13,693 nt of DNA, from assembly GCA_937952895.1 (NCBI GenBank), contig CALFYC010000120.1:1-13693 (forward strand), written 5' to 3'. The stretch comes from an uncultured Neisseriaceae bacterium. GTDB taxonomy: Bacteria > Pseudomonadota > Gammaproteobacteria > Burkholderiales > UBA11063. The notes under the pieces were generated by a model. That model made no database searches. It saw only the letters and a list, made by a program, of their open reading frames with translations, and was not told the DNA's origin. The first letter of the stretch is position 1; each line of letters starts with the position of its first letter. The position numbers and the translations under genes are program-made. Shown here piece by piece: positions 7,095 through 13,545 of the stretch.

Positions 7095-7787
7095 ATGATG
7101 ATTGAATGTAATAATTTAGTTTTAGGGTATAAAGATCCTTTAACAGAACCATTTAGTTTATCGATTGAGGATAATAAATGGTTAGGCATTATTGGAGAAA
7201 ATGGTAGTGGAAAATCAACATTTTTTCGCACTATTTTAAGTGAAATAAAACCTCTTTCTGGCACAATTCGTATTTTTGATAAAACACCTGGTGTATTTAA
7301 CCGTTTAATTTCCTATATTCCACAAGAGCGTGAAATAAACCTAGCCGATAAAATGACTGGATTTACTTTAATTAAAAGCTGTCATAGTGCATGGAAGTAT
7401 GGCTTTGATTGCTTAAATAATAAACTTAATCATCGAATTTATGAATTAGCAGAGTTAGTAGGTGCTACGTCATATATATTACAACCTTTTAATAACTTAT
7501 CTGGTGGCCAAAAGAAAAAAATTTTTTTGGCTCAAGCTCTAATCAATAAACCTAAATTACTTCTTTTAGACGAACCATTAGCTGATCTAGATACTAAATC
7601 AAAACATCACTTTATCCAAACATTACGTGATATTAATGCCAAACAAAAGATTGGGTTATTAATGATTTCACATGATATGCATGAAATTGCAAGTTATTTA
7701 GATGCCTTTATTCATCTTAAAAAATCAAAAGTGCATTATTGTAGTGAATTACCATGCATAAAAGAGGATTCATATGTGGGCTTATAA
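7095..7787 (+). CDS. Metal ABC importer ATP-binding subunit (ZnuC-like)
   Basis: The cytoplasmic ATPase that drives the metal importer. All ABC motifs are intact: Walker A GENGSGKST (34-42), Q-loop Gln77 in YIPQERE, signature LSGGQ (135-139), Walker B LLLLDE (155-160) and switch His193 in MISHDMHE. At 230 residues it is about the usual size for ZnuC/MntB-type subunits. The ATG at 7095 immediately follows the binding-protein stop, so translation is probably coupled; a second ATG at 7098 is equally possible. The 3' end overlaps the permease gene by 14 bases. The three-gene order binding protein, ATPase, permease in one direction is a common metal-uptake arrangement, unlike the divergent znuA/znuCB of E. 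coli. Confidence 0.92.
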   Translation: MMIECNNLVLGYKDPLTEPFSLSIEDNKWLGIIGENGSGKSTFFRTILSEIKPLSGTIRIFDKTPGVFNRLISYIPQEREINLADKMTGFTLIKSCHSAWKYGFDCLNNKLNHRIYELAELVGATSYILQPFNNLSGGQKKKIFLAQALINKPKLLLLDEPLADLDTKSKHHFIQTLRDINAKQKIGLLMISHDMHEIASYLDAFIHLKKSKVHYCSELPCIKEDSYVGL

Positions 7788-8565
7788 TTTTATGCAACAT
7801 GCCTTAATTTCAGGTATATTGGTTTCAACTATTTGTGGTATCGTAAGTGTTTTAGTGGTTATCCGACGTTCAGCTTTTGCATCGCATGCTTTAGGCCATA
7901 TGAGTCTTACTGGTGCTGCTGGAGCAATATTTATTGGAGTAAACCCATTGTTTGGGCAATTAATTTTAAATCTGATCGCATCCACAATAATGGGGATTAT
8001 TGGTGATAAAGTTAAACGCAACGATTTAGCGGTAGGGGTAGTGTTGGCTTTTGTGCTAGGCCTTGGTTCATATTTTTTATTTTTATTTCAAAATAATTAT
8101 GCAGGAAATGTAATTAGTATTTTATTTGGAAATATTTTAGCAGTTTCAACTTCTCAGATTTATTACCTATCTATTTTATTTATGATAGTAATTATTATAT
8201 TAGGTATCTTTGCACGTCAATTAATTTTTGCGTCAATTGATCCATCTATAGCTAACTCTAAAAATATCCCAATTAAAAAACTTTCTATTGTCTTTTTTAT
8301 CATCTTAGCTATTACTGTATCTATGGCATGCCAAATTGTTGGAGCTTTATTAATTTTTGTAATGTTAATTGTCCCAGGAGCGATAGCTTTGCAATGGTGT
8401 GATAGCATTTTTAAAACTATTATTTTAAGTATTCTTGTTGCAAATTTATCTCTTATTTTTGGCCTTTATTTTTCATTTTGGCTTAATTTACCAGTTAGTT
8501 TTTTTATCACATCTTCTTTATGTAGCATGTATTTAATTGGATTTATTAAAAATAGATTATTTTAA
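7774..8565 (+). CDS. Metal ABC importer permease, ABC-3 family (ZnuB-like)
   Basis: The membrane channel subunit of the importer, ABC-3 family (PF00950). It is strongly hydrophobic throughout, with about seven to eight predicted membrane helices by eye. The conserved cytoplasmic coupling segment RRSAFASHALGHMSLTGAA (31-49) corresponds to the family pattern around SHaxxxG. At 263 residues the length is normal. The start at 7774 lies within the last codons of the ATPase gene and has a good AGAGGA site (7763-7768) five bases upstream, which supports translational coupling. With the two preceding genes it makes a complete zinc or manganese importer. No clear rho-independent terminator follows in the 79-base gap before the glutathione transferase gene, so read-through into that cluster is possible. 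Confidence 0.92.
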   Translation: MWAYNFMQHALISGILVSTICGIVSVLVVIRRSAFASHALGHMSLTGAAGAIFIGVNPLFGQLILNLIASTIMGIIGDKVKRNDLAVGVVLAFVLGLGSYFLFLFQNNYAGNVISILFGNILAVSTSQIYYLSILFMIVIIILGIFARQLIFASIDPSIANSKNIPIKKLSIVFFIILAITVSMACQIVGALLIFVMLIVPGAIALQWCDSIFKTIILSILVANLSLIFGLYFSFWLNLPVSFFITSSLCSMYLIGFIKNRLF

Positions 8566-8644
8566 TCTTTTAAATTTAAAATTAAGCCCAATAAAATTTA
8601 TTTATAAACAGTAATTGAAATTATGTTTTATGTTGGATTAAGTT

Positions 8645-9331
8645 ATGTCACAATCCCCAATTCTATTTATTATTCCTGGTGTATGCTCTTTTGGCTCACA
8701 AATTACCTTAGAATTATTATCAATTCCATACCAAATAGGAATAACTACACCAGAAATTCGTGCAAGTGATAAATTTAGAAAAATAAATCCAACGGGTAAA
8801 GTTGGTGCCTTAAAAGATGGTGAAAATACTATTGGCGAAAATTTAGCCATATTACTTTATTTAGCTGATAAATATCCAAATTCATCTATTGCTCCAAAAG
8901 TTGGAACAGTAGAACGTTCTAAAGTTTATCAATGGCTATCCTATTTATCTTCAACTCTACATCCAGCTTTTGGACAAAACTTATTTCCTGAAAATTTTAT
9001 TAGTAGCGATCTAATTGAAAACTTTAAGCAAATTGCTTACCCAAAATTGATTAATGTTTTAACTTATATTAATCAAGAATTAGCTAAAACCAATAGAAAA
9101 TTTATTAATAGTAATTTAACTATCGTTGATGCTCAAGCCTATGCTTTATTAAAATGGACAAAATCACACAGAAAAATTCAAAATCTTGTTGATTTAAAAC
9201 CATTCCCACAAATTGAACTGTTTTTAAATGAAATGGAACAGCATCAAGCAGTACAAAATGCTTTATCAATTGAACAAAATCGATCAAATCATGTTTTAAA
9301 TAGTAAATTTAGTGGCTATTATGAATTTTAA
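8645..9331 (+). CDS. Glutathione S-transferase-like protein, beta-class-like
   Basis: A cytoplasmic GST-superfamily protein of 228 residues, with an N-terminal thioredoxin-fold domain (about 1-80) and a C-terminal helical domain. The N-terminal PGVCSFGSQI (11-20) parallels the bacterial beta-class pattern PGSCSLSPH, placing Cys14 at the catalytic Cys. The glutathione-contacting GENLAI (64-69) and the C-terminal NLTIVDAQAYALLKW (157-171) with its N-capping Asp are present. The nearly invariant cis-Pro of the VPxL turn is replaced: the sequence reads GKVGALKDG, with Gly54 at that site. This could alter glutathione binding. The start is supported by GGATTAAG just upstream (8635-8642). It begins a tight cluster with the NTF2-like frame (20-base gap) and the GrpB gene. 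The family is clear; the substrate is unknown. Confidence 0.85.
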   Translation: MSQSPILFIIPGVCSFGSQITLELLSIPYQIGITTPEIRASDKFRKINPTGKVGALKDGENTIGENLAILLYLADKYPNSSIAPKVGTVERSKVYQWLSYLSSTLHPAFGQNLFPENFISSDLIENFKQIAYPKLINVLTYINQELAKTNRKFINSNLTIVDAQAYALLKWTKSHRKIQNLVDLKPFPQIELFLNEMEQHQAVQNALSIEQNRSNHVLNSKFSGYYEF

Positions 9332-9351
9332 TTTAGTGGAAGAGATCTAAC

Positions 9352-9729
9352 ATGACTAATGCAGAAGCCAAAAAATTTGTTGAATCGGTATATCGCTATA
9401 TTTGGGCTGGTAAAGATTTAACTAAATTTGTCAAATATTATAGTAAAAATTTTGAAGGAACCGCTTATTTACCTGGTGAAGAAATTTTCTAGGATTATAC
9501 TGCACTTAAAAAATTTGCTCAAGATACGGCTAAGCCACGTTATAAAGTTGATACTATTGTAGAAAATGTTATAAGTCAAAAAAATAAAATTTTAGTAAAA
9601 TATAAGCAAACTAGTGTTAACCGTAAAACTAATAAAGTAATACATGTAAAAACCTCTTTTGAATATGAATTAGTTAATAATAAAATTCAAAAATGTTGGG
9701 CTATTTCTAATCATGTATGGAATTGGTAA
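9352..9729 (+). pseudogene. NTF2/SnoaL-like small protein, interrupted by one in-frame TAG
   Basis: The frame from the ATG at 9352 to the TAA at 9727-9729 has 125 sense-or-amber codons with a single TAG at 9490-9492 (codon 47). Either side reads as one coherent small protein. It has an opening helical MTNAEAKKFVESVY, a middle region TAYLPGEEIF just before the amber, and a closing aromatic strand CWAISNHVWNW, together fitting an NTF2-like/SnoaL-like cone fold of about 125 residues. The ribosome site GGAAGAG (9338-9344) is good, and the gaps to the GST (20 bases) and GrpB gene (16 bases) are those of an operon. The reading after TAG keeps the base composition of its neighbours and shows no frameshift. 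One base change from CAG, GAG or AAG could produce it. A recent nonsense mutation or a sequencing error is most likely; amber read-through is a less likely alternative. Function unknown. Confidence 0.7.
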
Positions 9730-9745
9730 TTTTAAGGATTAATTT

Positions 9746-10267
9746 ATGATTATTCTAAATCCATATAACTCTAATTGGAAAAGCTTATTTGAAATTGAAT
9801 GCCAAAGTCTTTTATCCTTAGGTGAGGCTTGGATTAAGAAGATTGAACATATTGGTAGCACTGCAATTGAAGGCATTTATGCCAAACCAATTATTGACAT
9901 AATGATTGGAGTTAATCAATTATATGATGCTGATCGCGAATTAATTCTGCCCATACAATCGCTTAACTATGAATACATTAGTATTTATGAAGAGATGTTT
10001 CCATTACGTAGATTTTTTCAAAAACATGGTAATGATGGAGTTCGCACTCACCATATTCATCTGGTAGAAATTAATTCTGATTTTTGGGTTAAACACTTGC
10101 TATTTCGTGATTATTTAAGAGCCAATCCTGTAATTGCTCACCAATACGAAGAACTTAAATTAACTTTAGCACCTAAATTTAACGATGGTAACCAATATGC
10201 AGCAGCCAAAACTGAATTTATTAACCATATAATTACTGATGCATTAAATTCAAAATACAACTATTAA
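9746..10267 (+). CDS. GrpB family protein (UPF0157, nucleotidyltransferase-like)
   Basis: A small cytoplasmic protein of the GrpB/UPF0157 family (PF04229), which has a nucleotidyltransferase-like fold and no settled biochemical role. Hallmarks are HIGSTA (35-40), AKPIIDIMIGV (46-56), THHIHLV (101-107), FRDYLRANP (120-128) and the C-terminal YAAAKTEFI (151-159). At 173 residues it is of normal length. The AAGGA ribosome site (9734-9738) is seven bases before the ATG, an ideal spacing. It is the last gene of the plus-strand cluster and ends three bases before the convergent exporter gene. The N-terminal PYNSNWKSLFEIE matches the family opening, so I consider the gene complete. Family is confident; function is not known. 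Confidence 0.88.
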   Translation: MIILNPYNSNWKSLFEIECQSLLSLGEAWIKKIEHIGSTAIEGIYAKPIIDIMIGVNQLYDADRELILPIQSLNYEYISIYEEMFPLRRFFQKHGNDGVRTHHIHLVEINSDFWVKHLLFRDYLRANPVIAHQYEELKLTLAPKFNDGNQYAAAKTEFINHIITDALNSKYNY

Positions 10268-10270
10268 AAT

Positions 10271-11461
10271 TTAATGGCTACTCTGCCTGGGGGTTTTATA
10301 CATTAAAGAGGAACTTACACACATAATAAATAAGCATAAGTAACCAAATGCTATTGGCATTTGTGTTTTACCCTGAAGTAGCGTCCCTAAACCGGAACCA
10401 AAAACAGTACCAAAAATTAGAAGTGAACTCCCCATAATTCCACCAGCAATTCCAGGTGTTTTAGGAAATAATTTCATATTATTTGAAAATGAATTAGGAA
10501 ATAGAATACCAATTAAATAAAATAAAATAAAATTTGTTACAGTAATAAAAATTATGTTATTCGTAAAAGGCGATACCAATAACATAATTAGAATATCTAT
10601 AAACATAATAAATAATGAGTAATTCATCTTAGTAGATGAGCTAATATTAATTAACAGGCGATTCATAATTGTTCCGCAAAAAAAAGCTATCCCAGTTAAT
10701 AGTGCAATACTTCCAAACTGAGTTACAGAATATTTTAAAACAGTTTGGATTAAAAATGGACTTGCAACAGCGAATACAATAATTAATGAATATACTGATG
10801 AAGCACAAATTAATCCTGCCAAAAAATTTTTATTAGATAAAATCGTCTTATAATTAAATATAATATGCTCTAAATTAAATGGATTTCTTTCTTTTATAGT
10901 TTCTGGCACAAAGATAAATATCAATGCCACCATTAAACCAGAATAAATGGCTAAAAAATAAAATGACGCTTGCCAACCAAATAGAGTTTGCAGATAAGCT
11001 CCAATTATCGGCGAAATAATTGAACTGATTGCCCATGCTGTTGACATATAATTAACCACTTTATATAATTTATCGCCAGTAAATAAATCTACTGCAACAG
11101 CCCTTAAACATACCTGGGTTCCACCAAATGCTAACCCCTCAATAAAACGCAATAATAATAAATCCACAACCTTATGACTTAATGCAATAAATGAGCTAGT
11201 AATACAATAGGTAGTAAGCGCCATTAGGATTAACTTACGTCTTCCCTTGCTATCTGATATCGGACCAACTACCATTTGCATAATTCCCATCCCTAAAATA
11301 TACATTCCAACACTCATCTGAATCAAAGATTTATGCGTTTGAAAGTATTCCGTCATATTTGGTAATGACGGCACTGAGATGTCAATCCCCATCCCTCCAA
11401 GAGGAACTGTAGCTATCGTAATCATTGAAATCAAAAAAAGGTTCTGCTTATCTAAAGACAT
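10271..11461 (-). CDS. MFS exporter, Bcr/CflA family
   Basis: An inner-membrane proton-driven efflux protein of the major facilitator superfamily, Bcr/CflA drug-resistance branch, with about twelve membrane helices by eye. The segment GIDISVPSLPNM (25-36) matches the DMYLPALP-type opening of helix 1. Motif A, GPISDSKGRRK (66-76), is intact between helices 2 and 3. GAYLQTLFGWQASFYF in helix 5 to 6 also fits. I start the gene at the ATG at 11461 (396 residues), because AGGAGA (11471-11466) is four bases upstream; a TTG seven codons earlier at 11482 has no such support. It follows the LanC-like gene by 36 bases on the same strand and is probably the last gene of that operon. Its cargo could be a product of the upstream enzymes, but that is inference; a general drug exporter is equally possible. 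Confidence 0.9.
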   Translation of the reverse strand: MSLDKQNLFLISMITIATVPLGGMGIDISVPSLPNMTEYFQTHKSLIQMSVGMYILGMGIMQMVVGPISDSKGRRKLILMALTTYCITSSFIALSHKVVDLLLLRFIEGLAFGGTQVCLRAVAVDLFTGDKLYKVVNYMSTAWAISSIISPIIGAYLQTLFGWQASFYFLAIYSGLMVALIFIFVPETIKERNPFNLEHIIFNYKTILSNKNFLAGLICASSVYSLIIVFAVASPFLIQTVLKYSVTQFGSIALLTGIAFFCGTIMNRLLINISSSTKMNYSLFIMFIDILIMLLVSPFTNNIIFITVTNFILFYLIGILFPNSFSNNMKLFPKTPGIAGGIMGSSLLIFGTVFGSGLGTLLQGKTQMPIAFGYLCLFIMCVSSSLMYKTPRQSSH

Positions 11462-11465
11462 AAAA

Positions 11466-11471
11466 TCTCCT
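11466..11471 (-). promoter_or_regulatory. Ribosome binding site that fixes the exporter start
   Basis: AGGAGA on the minus strand, four bases before the ATG at 11461. It decides against the upstream TTG start at 11482, because it would lie inside the coding region of the longer version. Confidence 0.7.
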
Positions 11472-11497
11472 AAATTTAACAAACATAATTTACAATG

Positions 11498-12169
11498 TTA
11501 AAAATAATCTAATAAAGGAAAATTAGAATTAACTTCAATACAATCTTTTAAATAAAGAGCTAAACCTAAATCGCCATACCAATTATCTGGTCTTAACCTA
11601 CTATATTGTTTTGCCATTTTCTTAGATTGCCACATTGAATGCATAGCAAATTTACGTGCACAATCTAGCCAGATTTCATCTTGAGATAATTTAAAATATT
11701 TTAAAAATAAATAACCATTTCCAGCAGTTCCATGACAAAGTCCCCATGTTTTAACTAAAGGCCCAGCATCAAAAGTAAGAGCAACCCCTTTAGCAAAAAT
11801 TCTTTTTTGACTTTCATTCATATAAGGATATAATTTCTCAAAAGAAATTAATACTCCAGGTGCTCCGTGGCATAATTGTAATAGCATATGTTCTTCTGCA
11901 TTAAATTGATCTTTACGTGCATACATTGGCCAATTAGCATGTTCTTTATTTACATGGGCAGTATCCATAAAGGTCTTTAAACTTTGTTCAATTAATAATT
12001 GCTGTTGATTATTATCTAATAATTCAAAACCGATTAATAAAGCAAAAACATTGCCAGTAAAACCATGCACTGGACCTAAGAATTGAACATTATTACCTAA
12101 TAGTTTTGGATATAAATCTTGAACCCAAATATGGCAATTATCTTTTTTTGAATATTGCCATGTTCCCAT
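11498..12169 (-). CDS. LanC-like protein, C-terminal part only (possibly truncated)
   Basis: A lanthionine synthetase C-like protein (PF05147) carrying the second half of the alpha-toroid. The active-site elements are present in order: GPVHGFTGN with His35 (NisC His212 equivalent), QLCHGAPG with Cys100, and GLCHGTAGNGY with Cys145 and His146 (NisC Cys284, Cys330 and His331 zinc ligands). The closing YGDLGLALYLKDC is also typical. At 223 residues it is far shorter than the usual roughly 380-420; about 150 N-terminal residues are missing and no upstream frame encodes them. The ATG at 12169 has no good ribosome site and lies inside the DUF2235 gene (32-base overlap), so it depends on coupling or frameshifting. 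A run of seven A residues at 12149-12143 lies where the frames could join. It could be a truncated gene, the C-terminal half of a fusion, or a short LanC variant. No lanthipeptide precursor or dehydratase was seen. Confidence 0.75.
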   Translation of the reverse strand: MGTWQYSKKDNCHIWVQDLYPKLLGNNVQFLGPVHGFTGNVFALLIGFELLDNNQQQLLIEQSLKTFMDTAHVNKEHANWPMYARKDQFNAEEHMLLQLCHGAPGVLISFEKLYPYMNESQKRIFAKGVALTFDAGPLVKTWGLCHGTAGNGYLFLKYFKLSQDEIWLDCARKFAMHSMWQSKKMAKQYSRLRPDNWYGDLGLALYLKDCIEVNSNFPLLDYF

Positions 12170-13187
12170 AACATGAGTTACAATCAGTAAAATTACAATT
12201 TATTGGTAAATTAGTTGGATTATAACCAAGTGTTTTATCTAAAATTCTAATTTTTACACTTTCTTTAACTAAAGAACCAGCAGGAATAGATCTTAATTGA
12301 ACTAATTTGATATTATATGGAAATAATGTACTTGGATCATGAATCTGATCCAACGGGTCAGGCTTTAATAATTTAAATTTTGTATCATCAATAAGAATTT
12401 GATGATAATTAACCGCCATATCAATCATCCATTTTAAAGTAATATCCGATAAACCACAAGCTAAATAACCACCACCTATATCTGAATGACTGCCGGCAAA
12501 CCATATCTGTTCAATTCCATTTCGACTATTCCATAAACATGGAATAAAATCAGAGCGCTTTTCATCGATAGCAAGTGCTTGATAACCAAATAATACATTA
12601 TTATGTAAAATAGTATCACTAAATGCATATTGCTTAGAGTTAAAATTCTTTAAAACATCTACCGGAATACCAAGTTCACCTACCGTATCCCATACTCCAA
12701 TCATTTGAATATAGCAGTTATTTGCAATACTTAAATCAACCTCTATAATATCAGTATTTCTAATTTGTTTATAGTGATTAAAATAATCATTAATTCGGTT
12801 AAATTGTTCTATTGATGATTCATTATTAGTTAATTTAAGTAATCCCATATGAGCAATAAAATCGGCAATATATCTAACAGTATAAGCCCCTCGACTAAAG
12901 CCAAATAAATATATCTTATCTTCACTAGTAAAATTTTGCATGATAAACTGATAGCCTTGAATTATCTTATCATTAATCCCAAGTCCAGTTGCACCATCAA
13001 TAAATTTACTTAAACCATAAGCATCAGCACCTATCCCATCATCATAAAATACTAATTGACTTTTTTTATCATTAATTAATATATTATTCAATTTAACTAC
13101 ATTAGTTGAAGCTGTTCCATTTGGAATATTTGCTTGGTTGGCGCTATCCCAAGTACCATCCATTAATACAATTATATTTTTAGCCAT
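12138..13187 (-). CDS. DUF2235 alpha/beta hydrolase (Tle1-like lipase family)
   Basis: A DUF2235-family alpha/beta hydrolase (PF09994), the fold shared with Tle1-type phospholipase effectors of type VI secretion. The N-terminal LMDGTWDSA (8-16) is the family opening. The nucleophile elbow GFSRG (96-100) gives Ser98. VWDTVGELG (165-173) carries Asp167, and AGSHSDIGGGY (231-241) carries His234, completing the expected triad region. The C-terminal SVKIRILDKTLGYNPTNLP matches the usual end, followed by about 20 extra residues that overlap the LanC-like gene. At 349 residues the domain looks complete. There is no signal peptide and no VgrG or immunity gene in the window, so an effector role is not supported and a housekeeping or RiPP-associated hydrolase is as likely. 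The ATG at 13187 has only a weak AAGAT-type ribosome site, but the N-terminus fits the family. Confidence 0.87.
   Translation of the reverse strand: MAKNIIVLMDGTWDSANQANIPNGTASTNVVKLNNILINDKKSQLVFYDDGIGADAYGLSKFIDGATGLGINDKIIQGYQFIMQNFTSEDKIYLFGFSRGAYTVRYIADFIAHMGLLKLTNNESSIEQFNRINDYFNHYKQIRNTDIIEVDLSIANNCYIQMIGVWDTVGELGIPVDVLKNFNSKQYAFSDTILHNNVLFGYQALAIDEKRSDFIPCLWNSRNGIEQIWFAGSHSDIGGGYLACGLSDITLKWMIDMAVNYHQILIDDTKFKLLKPDPLDQIHDPSTLFPYNIKLVQLRSIPAGSLVKESVKIRILDKTLGYNPTNLPINCNFTDCNSCYGNMAIFKKR
12143..12149 (-). other. A7 homopolymer in the DUF2235/LanC overlap (possible frameshift site)
   Basis: On the coding (minus) strand seven consecutive A residues lie just before the DUF2235 stop codon. 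In the DUF2235 frame they read TTC AAA AAA AGA TAA; in the LanC frame TCA AAA AAA GAT. Removing one A (or a +1 shift) would join the two into a single protein of about 562 residues. Such tracts are prone to mutation, sequencing error and transcriptional slippage. Confidence 0.5.
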
Positions 13188-13242
13188 TTATCTTACTTAT
13201 ATAACAAAAGAAATTAAACGATGATTAAAATTTTCAAATAAG

Positions 13243-13392
13243 TTATCTTATTTTTATACCAGGAAATGCAGAAAAACCCCAAAATGAAATCTGATTAGCT
13301 AAGCAATATTTTAAACAAAAAATTAAAGGTATATAAAAATAATTGTGAAACTCTAATAGATGTTTCTTCAACACTCTATAAATTAAGCGTAT
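13243..13392 (-). other. Short open frame, possible small membrane protein or decayed gene end
   Basis: The minus-strand frame is open from just after a TAA at 13395-13393 down to the TAA at 13245-13243. With a GTG start at 13374 it would encode 43 residues, but there is no ribosome site and no ATG. Its content looks protein-like: a basic amphipathic opening VLKKHLLEFH, then a hydrophobic aromatic stretch and the ending FSAFPGIKIR. It could be the end of a decayed gene, a small membrane protein, or chance. I do not recognise a family. Confidence 0.25.
13253..13261 (-). promoter_or_regulatory. Candidate extended -10 promoter of the DUF2235-LanC-exporter operon
   Basis: The minus strand reads TGgTATAAA, an extended -10 about 65 bases upstream of the DUF2235 start, with a partial -35 (TTGGGG) 18 bases before the hexamer. 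A second -10-like TATATA lies much closer to the start codon. This is a resemblance-based call. Confidence 0.3.
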
Positions 13393-13509
13393 TTACCTGA
13401 ATATCCATAGTTTAATAATGGATTTTCACATAAGCTATTTTATATATCGCTCTTTATAATCTCTTTAGTTCAACCAAGCACAACTATGTTAAACTTATGT
13501 AAAATAAAT

Positions 13510-13523
13510 TGACAATAATGTCA
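13510..13523. promoter_or_regulatory. Inverted repeat before the aldehyde dehydrogenase gene (candidate operator)
   Basis: TGACA (13510-13514) and TGTCA (13519-13523) are exact reverse complements with a four-base spacer, located 22 bases before the ATG. A TTGACA hexamer overlaps the left arm, but no good -10 follows at the right distance, so this is more likely a regulator site than the -35 box. A TATAAT at 13455-13460 could be the actual -10, giving a leader of about 80 bases. Confidence 0.3.
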
Positions 13524-13545
13524 TTACCCTTTAGAAGAAACTCTT

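Larger units (their letters stand above)
13188..13545. other. 358-base divergent intergenic region
   Basis: This is the spacer between the DUF2235 operon (minus) and the aldehyde dehydrogenase gene (plus). It holds a promoter-like site for DUF2235 (13253-13261), a possible coding remnant on the minus strand (13243-13392), a six-base stem ATCCAT/ATGGAT (13403-13408 and 13418-13423), a TATAAT hexamer (13455-13460, plus) and the inverted repeat at 13510-13523. No RNA gene was recognised. Confidence 0.55.

Noticed and set aside
10262..10280. Terminator between the convergent GrpB and exporter genes
   Set aside because: The gap is three bases and no hairpin with a T run is visible on either strand.
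12138..13187. DUF2235 protein as a type VI secretion effector
   Set aside because: No VgrG, PAAR, chaperone or immunity gene is in the window, so the family resemblance alone does not support it.
13403..13426. ATCCAT/ATGGAT hairpin followed by TTTT as a terminator
   Set aside because: Six base pairs, nine-base loop and only four T residues; no gene ends just upstream on that strand.
13509..13514. TTGACA as the -35 box of the aldehyde dehydrogenase promoter
   Set aside because: No acceptable -10 occurs 16-18 bases downstream, and transcription would begin at the start codon.
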